Source of the DNA: Bryum argenteum
Taxonomy: Eukaryota > Streptophyta > Bryopsida > Bryales > Bryaceae
Direction: 5' to 3'
Length of the DNA stretch: 64,000 nt
NCBI GenBank assembly: GCA_037043015.1
Contig: CM073327.1
Coordinates: 4,384,727 to 4,448,726 of the forward strand
A model generated the notes under the pieces. That model made no database searches. It was not told where the DNA came from and saw only the letters and a list, made by a program, of their open reading frames with translations. Position 1 is the stretch's first letter, and every line of letters starts with the position of its first letter. The translations under genes were made by a program, and so were the position numbers. This document shows, one piece after another, positions 1 to 11,067 of the stretch.

Positions 1-1442
1 GATAATTTTGTATGTTGTGGTGCTTTGAGCGTCCAGTTTAGAAGCGAGGAGTTTCGAAATTTGGAGGGCGAGGTGATGCTTCAAGTCATCTTGCTATGAG
101 TGAAGGAGCTGAGAAGATGGAGATATCAAAGTAGCAACCTACAAGAAGAAAATGAGGGAACTAGTTTTATGCTTGTCATTCTTCATAAATCTAGATTTGA
201 ATGTAGAGGTAACAAATCTTACTACAGCGTATCAGTTATACGGTGATACGGTTTTACATCGTTATAGTTTACACAGTTTTGCTTATAACATACTCATGAA
301 ATCAGACATTCAGTGTTGAGGAGACTACTCCGTTTTGTTTATACCATTTTGGAACAGTTGAAATGGATGAAATTTGTCTTGTTGTGGTTAGAAGACTATC
401 ATTTTGGTTCACTTTGTATAGTTTCATTGAAGGAGAATTGATGAATCAAGATATGCAATGCTAGAAATCTGCAATGGGAGGAATATGCCCGGGTTCGAAT
501 GTGCTATGGTTGGAATAGAAATCTGCAATGGGAGGTATAGAAATATCCAATGGTAAGAACAAAAATCTGCAATGGCATGATTTGAAGATGCAATGATTTG
601 AAGATCCCATGTGCAGTTATTATCTGTATAGATTGATATAGTAACTAGATGACTCTGTATTGGTTATACACGGTTTTGGATCTGCACCTTTTGGTTTTAC
701 TACATTGTTTAGCTTCATCTGAGATTGGTGAAATTAGACTTGCACTAGTAACAGGATATCTGCGTTTTGCGTTTTGGTCCAATTCAACTTGATGAATTTT
801 GACTTGCAAGGGTAACTGAGAATTTACTATTTTGGTTCAGATGAAATTGTTTCAGTGAATGACATTTGATGAGTCAACTCAGCATCTGAAATTATAGCAT
901 TTGAAATCATAGCATTTGAAACAGTAGTGACTTTTAAATACTATATGCAATCAATTGGTTGTTTGATAAAGGAAATGTTCTTATCGCAGTGACTTGTATG
1001 AACATTTCAGAAGGTAATTTCAAAAGAAAATGTTTGAATATACATTGTTAAGTATAAATTGATTTAGTGATTAAAATGCCATCTTTATTCAACTCAAAAT
1101 TATACATATTTCCTCACATCAACATCATGTTTAAAAATTGCACACAATGTTACAAAAGTTTTAAACATTGAGTTGATAAGCAGTTATGGAGTATAATGGT
1201 TTTGGAGTATTCTATTATATGCATCAATCTTTCAATAGGAGTTAATAATCAAATTTTAAATTGAGAAGTTATGGGTCAAAGACATAGAAATCTTCCTATT
1301 TCTAACTACAATACTAAAAAGGACTCATTTAAGCTTCTTATTTCATAGTTGAACTAATTATAACATATCAAAGAGGGTATTATCCACAATATCAAAGAGG
1401 GTACTTGGGTAAATTCTCATGCTTGCTAACACACATCACTCA
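1..1442. other. AT-rich intergenic DNA
   Basis: No coding region or RNA gene is supported here. Around 460-610 the phrase AAATCTGCAATGG recurs in loosely repeated form. The rest is AT-rich and looks non-genic. Confidence 0.6.
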
Positions 1443-1605
1443 TGCCATGCCATGCACATCCTGGCCATGCCATACTATTACATACCAATGGTCATGCCAT
1501 GCTATTACATATCGTTGGTCAAGCCAAGCTATTACATACCAGCGGTCATGCCGTGTTGTTACATACCATTGGTCAGTCCATGCTAATACATACCATTAAC
1601 ACCGA
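1443..1605 (+). repeat. 27-bp minisatellite
   Basis: Five to six degenerate tandem copies of a 27-bp unit containing GCCATGCTATTACATACC followed by a GGTCA-like end. The open frames across it (1405-1599, 1442-1798) only reflect the repeat and are not genes. The same unit reappears at 32163-32236, on the other side of the large retrotransposon. Confidence 0.85.
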
Positions 1606-3880
1606 ATTCGATAATCTTGCACCCAAGAAGTGCAATGTACATTTGCAATCCGTTTTGACCAAAATCCCTAACTTTTTCAAATTGGTATACCAAATCACTA
1701 TCAATGTCATACCCTATTTTCTTCATGACAATTTACACTTAATAAATGTCATTGCAACAAGCAAAACTTATATACAAGAATTTTTAAAACACTCATGATA
1801 TTTTATGAACATTTTAGTAATGAATAGTCCATATGGGAACATGCATTTATTGCAACTTAATACTCAAATACATTCATGATGAAAGAAAGCTTTCATTACT
1901 TTACTCCAAATAAAACATTACATGCTTTCTTGTCACAAATCAAATATACATTTGACACCGCCCGAATGTGCATTGCACTCTTCACAATATGTATTGTATA
2001 AAAACATATCACTGCATGTCTAGAGGAGTTTCCGCTATTAAATTGACACTTTCTGATTGCAATTGCTCTTGTAGATGTAACTCCTCGCCCTTCACGTGGC
2101 CGCATCTCCCATGCAATCGAGGGTTTGCATAATCCATTGCTCCTTTCACCACCATAACATCTATCACTCCAGATGGTTCTCAGTCCAAGCTTGCATTTTC
2201 CTCCAAAACAAATGATGCCTTACAAACGTATGGTTGCCCTCTTCACCTACGTGGCGAAATCTGACCCCGTGTCGTTTGAAATAGAAATCCCCATCTACAA
2301 GGATCATTCCATGCTCGATGTTTGCCCATTCAAAAGGTGTATGTGAAGATGTTGTCTGTGTTGAAAGCGGAAAACCTTCATGTAATCGGTTTCTGAGGTG
2401 CTCTATGAATTGGACTATCACCAACAACTGCTCCTATAATGCCACCCGTGCTCCAATATCATCCACCCTTGCTCACACCATTGGCTTTGAGGTGCCATGT
2501 TTACTGTGCAGATATATATTATAAACAAACAATAATTAGTTCAGATATAAGAAATGAATTTTTTAAGTAATAAGTTATCATGTGGTAATTTTGCATTTAT
2601 CAATGTGATATATTTATATATATTTATTATTTTAGAACTAAATAATATAAATAAAAATAAAAGTTTCTATTTTTACATTGATTTTTGCAAAAGTAAAATC
2701 TAAAAATAAAAGTTTGTAAGATAGAATTCAACGATGTTGGAGGATTCGGGAATTAATTTCATCCTTAGTGGTTAATATCCTATAGTTCACTTGTTCAATT
2801 GGTTTTAGGTGAAATTATCATGGCAATTGACTCATTTTATATCGACTATAGAAAGTATCTTGTGATTTTCATCGGTTTTCAGCTGGTGTTTTTAAGAAAA
2901 AATTGGCTAATCGTTATTTCCATTGGCTGATAATGAACTAGCCATCGGTTTTTCCTGATCATTGTAATGTTGAAAAAAGTGATGAGTTTACAAACACGTA
3001 TAACTTTTGAGTTAATAGGAAATTAATTGTCAATTTTTGGGAAATGAATTATTAAAACCTCCAAAAAGCCAAAAAAAAATCAATACCCACAAAAAACCTC
3101 AAATTACAAAAACCCACAAATTACAAAATAACCACAAATTACAAAAAACCTGAAGGGTACAAACCATTATAAATAAATTCAAAAAATGGTATTGCAATGT
3201 AACTCATGAGTTACATAACGCTTTACTTTAATACAAAACAAAATTTGAAACAAACTTTAAAGCTCAAAATACAACAATTAATACCAAAACCACAAAAACC
3301 CTCAAACAAACAAAAAACCTAGAACTTAAAAATATTGTTGCAATGAAAATCTAAAATCGTGAAAGAAAAACTATAAAAATTGCAAAAGGTCCAAAAACTA
3401 CAAACGACACAAAATCTTATAACTACATAAATGCATTCCAATGAAATCCTAAAACCCCAAAAGAAATTACAAAAACCTATAAAACCAAATAACACTACGG
3501 AACAACAAAATATTTTAAACTATATTAATCCTTAAAGCTACAAAATAAGTTTGCAATGAAACCCTAATATCTCATGAAATTTTTTACAAACACAAAAAAC
3601 CACGAAACAACCAAAAAAATAATTAGTATACAAATAATTAGTATACAAATAATTAACCCTAAAGCTACAAAAACATTAATTTGCAATGAAACCCTAATAT
3701 TGCAAAAGAAAGTTTACAAGAGTTTGTGAAATCATGTAAAATTGAGTTTCTTAACAATGAAACCCTAATTTATTTGGTATATAAGGCTCAAGTGGTCATC
3801 ATTTCTTGTTATTCCAAAAAAAATCCACCTTCAATGTATTTGAAATTTGTAAGTGATGAAAATGAAATAAGGGGAGGGGT
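1606..3880. other. AT-rich region with no supported gene
   Basis: Two short minus-strand open frames (1896-2105 and 2164-2427) are the only candidates. The second encodes about 87 residues rich in His and Phe. I recognise neither and they may be gene debris. From about 3060 to 3720 the sequence is A-rich with repeated CACAAATTACAAAA (near 3098-3150) and recurring CAATGAAACCCTAATA phrases (3556, 3687, 3757), so it is low-complexity DNA. Confidence 0.5.
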
Positions 3881-3881
3881 A

Positions 3882-4190
3882 CTTATACCCTCCCCGTGCC
3901 GACTTGCCGTTGCGGCAAGGCCGGTGACATGGGAGGGAGGGCGGCGACCCTGTGAAGGAGCCCCGGAGCCAGTCAGCCTAGGCTGCTGGGCAGCCAGCCT
4001 GCCGCGCCAGACAGCCAAAGAGCTTCCGGCAGACAGCCAAAGTATTTATACCCTCCCCCGAGCCTGCAGGCCGTCAAGCGACCAGCCACCTTCGGCTTTG
4101 GGGACTGCCGCAGGGGGACCGCCACCCCTCTGCACGCGCGGAGGTCTGTGGTACCGCCGGGCGGCCAAGGGGCTGTCCGGCGGCACGAGA
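3882..4190. other. GC-rich island of unknown origin
   Basis: About 300 bp of strongly GC-rich sequence inside very AT-rich DNA. TTATACCCTCCCC occurs as a direct repeat near 3886 and 4049. A palindromic stretch (GGGGAGGGG ... CCCTCCCC) lies at its left edge. The open frame 3726-4238 crosses the whole island and resembles no protein family I know. An inserted short element is possible, but no target duplication or RNA polymerase III box is clear. Confidence 0.45.
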
Positions 4191-4295
4191 GTTTTAATTA
4201 ATTTTTTATTTTTAATTAATTTTTGTTATTTATTTTAAAATCTTAAATTAAGAATTAATCAAAAAAAATTAAGAATTTTTTTCTAGCTTCTGTTG

Positions 4296-4323
4296 TTTTT
4301 TTTTTTTTTTTTTTTTTTTTTTT
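4296..4323 (+). repeat. Poly-T tract (28 T)
   Basis: Uninterrupted run of T, preceded by AT-only sequence (TTAATTAATTTTT). It could be the A-tail of a minus-strand retroposon or simple sequence. Confidence 0.9.
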
Positions 4324-5142
4324 GTTAATGGTTTGCTCTAGTTTTTGGGTTGGGAAGTGACATCTTCATGTAATATAGTATGGATAAATAACATGCATGT
4401 AGTATTTATAAAAATACTCAAAGCGACCATTTATTTTGAACTTTAGTTTACTTATGTGTTGTGAGATTCCCAAGTCTGTATGGCTCTAACTTACTCAAAT
4501 TTGATAATATTGACTTGAAATTTTCTAGGAGCGCCGGTGGCACAATATTAATAGCACCCTTGACAATTTTTGGTTTTTTAGAAATAAAATAGGATTTTCA
4601 TGAATATGACATTTTATAATGAATAAAAATCATGGAGACAACCTCATATTATAATCTACTCTCATTTGTATTATATTACATTTTTACAATACCAAAAGTT
4701 AAAAGGGGATCCCTAACAAAAAAAAATTTCAAATGCTACGCAAGTAAAGGAATGTCCTAGGTCTTGCTTTAGTAATGTTCTTACAAAGACAAGAAAGGTC
4801 ATTGTATCGATTAGAAACGGTGTTTACAATTTCAAATATTTAAAATTGAAAACATTGCTAGAGCAAGTACTAAGACGTTGCTCCACTTGAACAACATTTC
4901 GAAAAAACCTTGCAAATCCCACTCTTTTCTAGTAGTGTTGTTTATAGATTTCCATACTTAAATACAAGGTTTGAGGTACAAGGGGCATGAACATATTTTT
5001 TCTAATAATACTTTATGCTTAGAATCAAAGATCTTGACAAACATGTCATTTTCTCTCTTACCACATAATTATTCTCCCATATGCGAGACACATAGAGTGC
5101 ATGTCATACACTATAAAAACTTTAGTAGTTTTATTTTCAAAT
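4324..5142. other. AT-rich flank of the LTR retrotransposon
   Basis: No supported gene. This is the DNA immediately left of the retrotransposon target duplication. Confidence 0.6.
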
Positions 5143-5147
5143 ATTGT
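5143..5147 (+). repeat. Target-site duplication, left copy (ATTGT)
   Basis: ATTGT directly abuts the left LTR and is repeated at 30913-30917 directly after the right LTR. A 5-bp duplication is standard for LTR retrotransposon integration. Confidence 0.9.
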
Positions 5148-6797
5148 TGTGAGCTAAAAAATCCTCCCACCGTCTTTCGAGGAATTAATAACAACACAAC
5201 GAGTTGAAAAGATCGACGAAAATAATGTTGGAGGATGAAAACAGCGCTGCTGGATGAAAACAGTGCTGGAGGATGAAAACAGCGCTGCTGGATGAAAACA
5301 GTGCTGCTGGATGAAAACAGCGCTGCTGGATCAAAACAACGCTGCTGGATGAAAACAACGCTTGTGGATGAAAACAGCGCTGCTGGATGAAAACAATTGG
5401 ATGACTGTTTTGAGAAAAACAGACTGGGAGCAGAGTTTAGAAAAAAAAACTTCCTAACTAAAAACCTTCATAACTTCCTCATTTTAACTCCGATTTTGAT
5501 CATTTTTGTGTCTCACCTTACTATCCTACATCTACACAATGAACAAGTAAAAATTAAATTTCGCCTTCAAGCACTAGCCTTCTACGAGCGCTTCCGGATC
5601 TGGTCCAACAAGAACAACACCGGCGAGCTCGAGATGTCACGACTTCCTACACCTTGTCCGTCGTCACACCATCACTCTTCGGCAGGATCGTCTCACAAAC
5701 CCCGTGCACTTCAACAACGACTTCTCTTCCGGCTTCGAATCCGACCGACCACATACACGCCAGCACCGTCACTGAACAACGTCGATCCACGAGTCTGTTG
5801 TACTGTCGCCGGCAATTGCACCTCCGGGAAGAAACTAATATCGTTGCAACAACCGGTAATTCTTCAACGCTTCAGCCACCAGAGATGAAGATTCACAAAC
5901 CACGCTGAAAAAAGAGAAACGGAAAAAAACGAACTTCTACTGATCATCAAGAAAACTAGTAACGATAAATTGTGTGTGTGTCTCAATTGCAAAACTAGAA
6001 AACTACTTATAGCATCAAATTGAAGACAATTTCAACTCACTAAGTGAGGGAGGGCGGCCGTGAGCTGAATTATTGGAGTTCATACTTATCAGATCATTTT
6101 TATGTAACTTAGTGTAGTCGCCGCACCATATAGTGTGGGCGGCACTTAACTAGTGTGGCACTGACTAATTAGTATGGGCGGAGGTTAATTAGAGTGGCCT
6201 CCGCTGAAATTAGTGTGGGCGGCAGTTAATTAGAGTGGCCTCCGCTGAAATTAGTGTGGGCGGCAGTTAATTAGTGTAGCCAGAAATTAGTATGGGTTGA
6301 GGTTATGAGAAAATGGCTATTAACTAATTACTGCGTTAAGAAATTAGTATGGGCGGAACATGGAAAATGGCTATTAACTAATTACTGCGAGTAGAAATTA
6401 GTATGGGCGAATAAACGGAAATGGGCTATTAGACTAATTATATGGTTAGAAAATTAGTAGAGGCTATAAAAGTGAAAGGGTTATTTAACTGAATACTACG
6501 ATAAAAAAAAAATTAGTATGGGAAATTAAATTAAAATGGCTTTTACCCAAATAATAAGATTAGAAAATTAGTATGGGAATTGAATTGAAATGGCTATATA
6601 ACCAAATACTAAAATTAGAGAATTAGTATGGGGAATTAAATTAAAATGGAAACTAGGATTAGAATTTAGAGTCGCTTAAATAATCAAAGAACATAAGTAA
6701 AATGAATTAGAGTTTTTTAGAAGTTTTTATAAAACATTTACTCAAAATTTGCAAAGTTAAGCAAATCTATGTTAATGAGTCATTTAGATGGCTCACA
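5148..6797 (-). repeat. Left LTR (3' LTR of the minus-strand element)
   Basis: Begins TGTGAGC and ends GCTCACA, a 7-bp inverted repeat. It matches 29266-30912 closely over most of its length, including a section of repeated TTAGTATGGG and GTGGGCGGCAGTTAATTA phrases (6120-6660). Differences are concentrated in the minisatellite at 5240-5400 and in short clusters near 5760-5890. No polypurine tract is obvious next to its inner edge (6798 onward). Confidence 0.93.
5240..5400 (+). repeat. Minisatellite in left LTR, CAG/CTG-rich version
   Basis: Tandem units of about 20 bp, consensus CTGGATGAAAACAGCGCTG. The equivalent units in the right LTR (29340-29515) keep GGATGAAAACAA but have CAA and CTT where this copy has CAG and CTG. 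Confidence 0.85.
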
Positions 6798-7914
6798 CAT
6801 GGCGCACCATCTGGGGTTACTTGTGAAACAAGTAAAACGAATCCAGAATCTCTTGCTACGACGCTCAACAAGATTAGAGGCACACGGTCTATACTAATAG
6901 TTAAGAAAGTTGATATTAGTACCGGAAAAAGGAGATAGAGGCTGAGTGGACGAATTAGAAATCCCTACGCAAATGGATTTGGCTTGGGAAAAGAGTATCT
7001 AGTTAGCAGTCTATAAGAAAGAAAATTAAAATGGAAAAAAAAAAGAAATAAAAGTAAGTAGATATAACCTCCCCGGAATACCGGCTTGGGATAGTTAATA
7101 TATATATCCCGGGTCAATCGGTTAAATTCATGCCTAACCACTAGCTCAGTGAGAATAGCGCTACCAACTACCGGGTTCGAACGCACGTCGTTCGACCGGC
7201 TATGTCAATTAACTAAGACCGCTACGGGATGCTCTTTGCTCCGCAAAATACCCTAGTATACTCGACATTTCCTACTTCCAACATTAGTTTGAAGCGACCA
7301 ATAAAAAGATTAAAAATAAAATTATAGCATAGAAAGTTACTTGTCCGCCTCATGTAAAAATGACTTGGACCTATATTAGAGTTTAGAAGAGTAGATTACA
7401 CCTCCCCCAATAGAGTGGATTTGGACTAAGAGAAAGAAATTGTAAACCACGAAAGGCTTACGAGTCAAAATTAAAATTCAAGGTTTCCTCTTCACTACTT
7501 GATTTGGAAACAAATTAAAAATTAGTACTATGAGCTAACTCCAAATAATATAATTATCTCTTTCTAAAAGAGAAGTTAATGAAACAAAATTCTCCCTCTA
7601 ATGGTTTGAACTGAAACTACTAAATAGAAAACATATTAGATAGAAGGCTAAGAAAGTCAAAATTGAAAATAGGAAATAATACTACTAAATACCTATTAGT
7701 AAGTATGGTTATCATAGACACTTCCCCTTCTAATCACCTAACTTGTTCATCATAAGATGTCGCAATTGAAAAAAAATGAACAAAGAATTAGGAGTTAAAG
7801 GAAGTTAAGTGCTCGCCGCCTATGCCTTGAGCCTAAGACCTTCAATATCCCCGACCAAAATTAATGTGGGAAAATGATATCCTAGACCTATACGTAGACT
7901 AAAGAAAATTAGTG
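6798..7914 (-). other. 3' untranslated region of the retrotransposon
   Basis: Non-coding stretch between the integrase stop and the 3' LTR. The inner edge carries TGGCGCACCATCTGGGG on the plus strand instead of the expected polypurine tract on the minus strand. Near 7130-7175 TAGCTCAGTGAG and GGGTTCGAAC resemble the A and B boxes of a tRNA-derived promoter, but they are too close together for a normal tRNA gene. Confidence 0.5.
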
Positions 7915-9945
7915 CTAAAAATTTATAAGACTTGCGATTTTCAAATCACACTTTGTACTCCTTTTGACCGACTTCCCGAGGTTCGGGTAGGGGAAGTCTT
8001 CACCGTTCAAAGTTTGTAATTGAACGGTGTTGTTGTGAAACACCTCCTTCACAACATATGGTCCCATCCATAGAGCATCAAATTTACCCGGAAAGTCCAA
8101 GCGTCGCGCATCTTGTAATAAAACCAACATACCCGGTCGAAGGGTTCTAACTTTGTTCCTTTTGTCATATGTTAGTTTCCTTCGCCGTTGGATGACTTCC
8201 ACATGTTGGGCGCTTGTACGCCTTGCTTCATCCAAACCTTCTAGAACTCCCAACCTATGACTCAAAGATGCGTTATCTGACAATCGTTCGTTAATAGCAA
8301 TACGCAATGATGGAATTTCAAACTCAATAGGTAAAACCGATTCTACACCATACACAAGGGAAAAAGGTGTGGCCCGAGTTGTAACCTTATAAGTGGTTCT
8401 ATAAGCCCACAATGCCGCCGGAAGTTTGATGTCCCAATCTCGTTTGGAGTCCAAGACGGTCTTGCGTAAAATGGTAACCAAGGTTTGGTTTACTCGCTCG
8501 GTATGACCGTTTGTTTGAGGATGAGAAGGCGTGGTTTTGCGATGGTTGATGTTAAATCGGGTGGTTAACTCATCAATCATCTTATTTAGAAAATGTTTGC
8601 CTCTATCACTAATTAAAATCTTAGGACAACCAAATCGGGTGATAACTTGTTCAAACAAGAAGTTGGCGGCATGTTTCGCATCATTTGTTCTAAATGCTCT
8701 TGCTTCTGCCCACTTGGTTAGATACTCGGTTGCTACTACAATATGTTGCATACCACGAGAAGAACTAGGGTGAATTTCCCCGATGTAATCAATTCCCCAT
8801 TTTTCAAAAGGAACTAGCGGCAAAGATACATGTAGCGGAAGATTCATACGCAAATCGTTCCGCGCATACCGTTGGCAAGCATCACACTTTTTAACATAAG
8901 TGTGGGCATCTTGAAACATATTTGGCCAATAATAGCCCGCTCTCAATGCTTTTTGGCCTGTTAACATGCCCGAGAAATGCCCCCCACATGCACTATCGTG
9001 GCATGCGGAGAGAATTGCCGGTATTTCATTTTCTGTGACACACCGGCGTAGTATAGAGTCTATCCCTCTACGATACAATCGGCCACCAATTACCGCAAAA
9101 TGGCGACTATTTACCCTTACCTTTCGGCGTTCATTTTTGGATAAACCCAACGGCATTGTTTGGTGAGTTAAAAACTCAGTAATGTAATCGTACCATGAAG
9201 GTTGGGAGGAAATGTGAAATAGATTCTCATCTATCAAACTATCATCGATAGGCATAGTGCTAGGCTCTCCCGGAAGTCTAGACAAATGATCCGCTTGGAG
9301 GTGTTTTCTCCCCGGTTTAAATTGTACCGTGTAGTCGAATTCTTCAAGGAGAAGGACCCACCGTGCAATTCTACCGCTTAGGTCGGCTTTATTGACCAAA
9401 TAGCGGATGGCCATGTGATCCACAAAAAACACTATGCGATTAAGCAAGAGGAAGTGTCTAAACTTTTTAACCGAGTAGACCATAGCTAAACACTCTCGTT
9501 CCGTGGTAGTGTAATTTCTTTCCGCGGCATTTAGTTGTCTACTAGCAAATGCAATAGGATAATCTCTCTTTCCTTCCCCGGTAGGTTGACACAGAGCACT
9601 ACCTACCGCTACCGCCGAGGCATCACAATAAACATGAAATGGTAATTCCCAATTTGGTGGTTTAAGCATGGGGTAAGAACTGAGATCTCGTTTGAGTGTT
9701 TCAAACGCTTCTTGGCACTCGGGGGTCCATTCAAATTTAATAGCTTTTTGTTGAAGCCTAGTAATAGGGAGGGCTTTTGTAGCATAATCATGAATTGTTT
9801 CTCGATACCAACCTATATGGCCCAAAACGCGTTGAATTCCCTTAACATCGGTAGGTGGTGCTAAATTAGCAATTACTTTAACCTTTTCTGGATCCGGTTC
9901 CCTACCATTCTGAGAAACTATGTATCCAAGTAATAATCCACGTTC
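7915..9945 (-). CDS. Retrotransposon Pol, C-terminal part: end of RT, RNase H, integrase
   Basis: Long open frame entering from the nested transposon edge. It starts in the RT tail at LLLGYIVSQNG and continues into the connection segment. RNase H follows, with the YCDAS active-site Asp, TERECLA and VDHMAIRYL. Integrase has the zinc-binding HDSACGGHF ... CDACQRY, then a catalytic core with WGIDYIGE, ISDRGKHF and the Glu in HPQTNGHTERVN, all intact. A GPY-like end (GPYVVKEVF) follows, with no chromodomain. The frame continues upstream to 10155, but only because it reads into the terminal repeat of the inserted Mutator-like element; true Pol sequence ends at the 9-bp target duplication. Its other half lies 14 kb away at 24026-24613. 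Confidence 0.93.
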   Translation of the reverse strand, partial: ERGLLLGYIVSQNGREPDPEKVKVIANLAPPTDVKGIQRVLGHIGWYRETIHDYATKALPITRLQQKAIKFEWTPECQEAFETLKRDLSSYPMLKPPNWELPFHVYCDASAVAVGSALCQPTGEGKRDYPIAFASRQLNAAERNYTTTERECLAMVYSVKKFRHFLLLNRIVFFVDHMAIRYLVNKADLSGRIARWVLLLEEFDYTVQFKPGRKHLQADHLSRLPGEPSTMPIDDSLIDENLFHISSQPSWYDYITEFLTHQTMPLGLSKNERRKVRVNSRHFAVIGGRLYRRGIDSILRRCVTENEIPAILSACHDSACGGHFSGMLTGQKALRAGYYWPNMFQDAHTYVKKCDACQRYARNDLRMNLPLHVSLPLVPFEKWGIDYIGEIHPSSSRGMQHIVVATEYLTKWAEARAFRTNDAKHAANFLFEQVITRFGCPKILISDRGKHFLNKMIDELTTRFNINHRKTTPSHPQTNGHTERVNQTLVTILRKTVLDSKRDWDIKLPAALWAYRTTYKVTTRATPFSLVYGVESVLPIEFEIPSLRIAINERLSDNASLSHRLGVLEGLDEARRTSAQHVEVIQRRRKLTYDKRNKVRTLRPGMLVLLQDARRLDFPGKFDALWMGPYVVKEVFHNNTVQLQTLNGEDFPYPNLGKSVKRSTKCDLKIASLINF
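9937..9945 (+). repeat. 9-bp target-site duplication, left copy (TCCACGTTC)
   Basis: TCCACGTTC here and at 24026-24034 flank the inserted element. Removing the insert and one copy restores a continuous RT reading from ...YFAVERG to LLLGYIV.... Nine base pairs is the usual duplication for Mutator-like elements. Confidence 0.9.
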
Positions 9946-9997
9946 GGGAGGTGCTAAGATGTGAGCCACGAGCAGCGAGCAGCGAGCCACGAGCAGG
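9946..9997 (+). repeat. MULE left terminal inverted repeat
   Basis: Begins GGGAGGTGCTAAGATGTGAG and continues into repeated CACGAGCAGCGAG-type units. It matches the reverse complement of 23973-24025 with a few substitutions and one indel. Confidence 0.85.
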
Positions 9998-10690
9998 CTG
10001 AGGGAGTTAACTTTGTGGGGAAAAGAAGAAAACAATCTTAGCAAAGAGGTCCTATGACCGTGGATTTTTGGAAGGTTATTTATTATTAATGGAAGACTCT
10101 GGTTATAATTAGGAAGACCAATTCTAGGAATGGAGTGAATTAAAGAGAATAACACCTATGACCGTGGACAAATGTAAGAATGTAAAATGGGAAAAATCTA
10201 TAGAAACTCCGATTGTTGTTTTTAAAGTTTGTGTACAAGAATGGTAATGCTGAAATCAAGATTTATACCATGTCAGTGGGCTTGTCTTCATAAAAAAATT
10301 CTCCAACGTTGAATAAGACCACTCGTAGCTCTATTGTTGCAGAAAGACGTATATAAACCTTATTAACATTCCAACGACTTTTAAGAGCTCATAATTAACA
10401 TTCCAAAACTTAACCTAGTACTTGTTAGCCATCATTATGAGAGAATAGGCAATTCCTTAGAAGTCATTGCTTGTGAAACAGCTTTTCTTGGATTTGTTGT
10501 GGCGAAGAGAGCTTACGTCACGTACACGGGTCGCAGATTGGACTCTAAAGGGCGAATACGAAGCTTATCGATTCAACTTGAATTGTGTGTGTATGAAATT
10601 TCAAACAATATGTAATAAAATCCAATCAAGTCCAATCAAATCAAATCAAATAAAATGAAAACAAAGAGAAGTCCGAAAATGTCGTTCAAA
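9998..10690. other. MULE subterminal non-coding DNA
   Basis: No supported gene. The phrase CCTATGACCGTGGA occurs twice (10050 and 10151). The short open frame 10467-10658 has no recognisable product. Confidence 0.5.
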
Positions 10691-10691
10691 C

Positions 10692-10957
10692 TCAAGATAT
10701 GCTACCATCGCTACTACCACTATCTAATCTCAAGGACTCAGAATCTCCTTCTACAGCGTCGGTATCCATAAACACAAGGACTCTCGGATCACAAGTAGTA
10801 GCTCGACTAGGATCATATCTAACGGCGCCAGATCAAACGCTTGTGCTAACTCTTGAAAGATACTGAAGAAGAATATATGGTCAATGGGACTAGAGTTCAT
10901 ACGCGACAATGGAATGGACACGGGTCTTGGCATAGGTCGCGTATTGCTGCAACTACT
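10692..10957 (-). CDS. Last exon of the methyltransferase gene
   Basis: Acceptor ATATTGCAG after a donor GTAAGT at 11067. The better frame ends in an acidic tail, DPRVLVFMDTDAVEGDSES, with a stop at 10692-10694. A second frame is also open, so assignment is uncertain. Confidence 0.35.
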
Positions 10958-11067
10958 CTGCAATATTAATTGAATGGTTGTTAGAATGAGTACGTACAGA
11001 TGTATTTAGAAGCGAAGGTAAGATAATGAGACTACAAGTATGGAAGTATAAAGTAAGACTTACTTAC

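Noticed and set aside
1443-1605. CRISPR-like array (also 5240-5400 and 23918-23980)
   Set aside because: Units are head to tail without unique spacers, in plant nuclear DNA; ordinary minisatellites.
3726-4238. 170-codon open frame through the GC-rich island
   Set aside because: Open because of composition; mixed low-complexity residues, no family, no conservation evidence.
5397-5908. Open frames inside the LTRs (also 29506-30070)
   Set aside because: They lie fully within LTR sequence, differ between the two LTRs and match no protein.
7128-7200. tRNA gene or SINE
   Set aside because: A- and B-box-like sequences exist but are too close and no cloverleaf can be drawn; kept only as a remark.
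9946-10155. N-terminal 70 residues of the 746-codon Pol frame as real protein
   Set aside because: They are translated from the MULE terminal repeat and subterminal DNA; the true Pol part starts after 9945.
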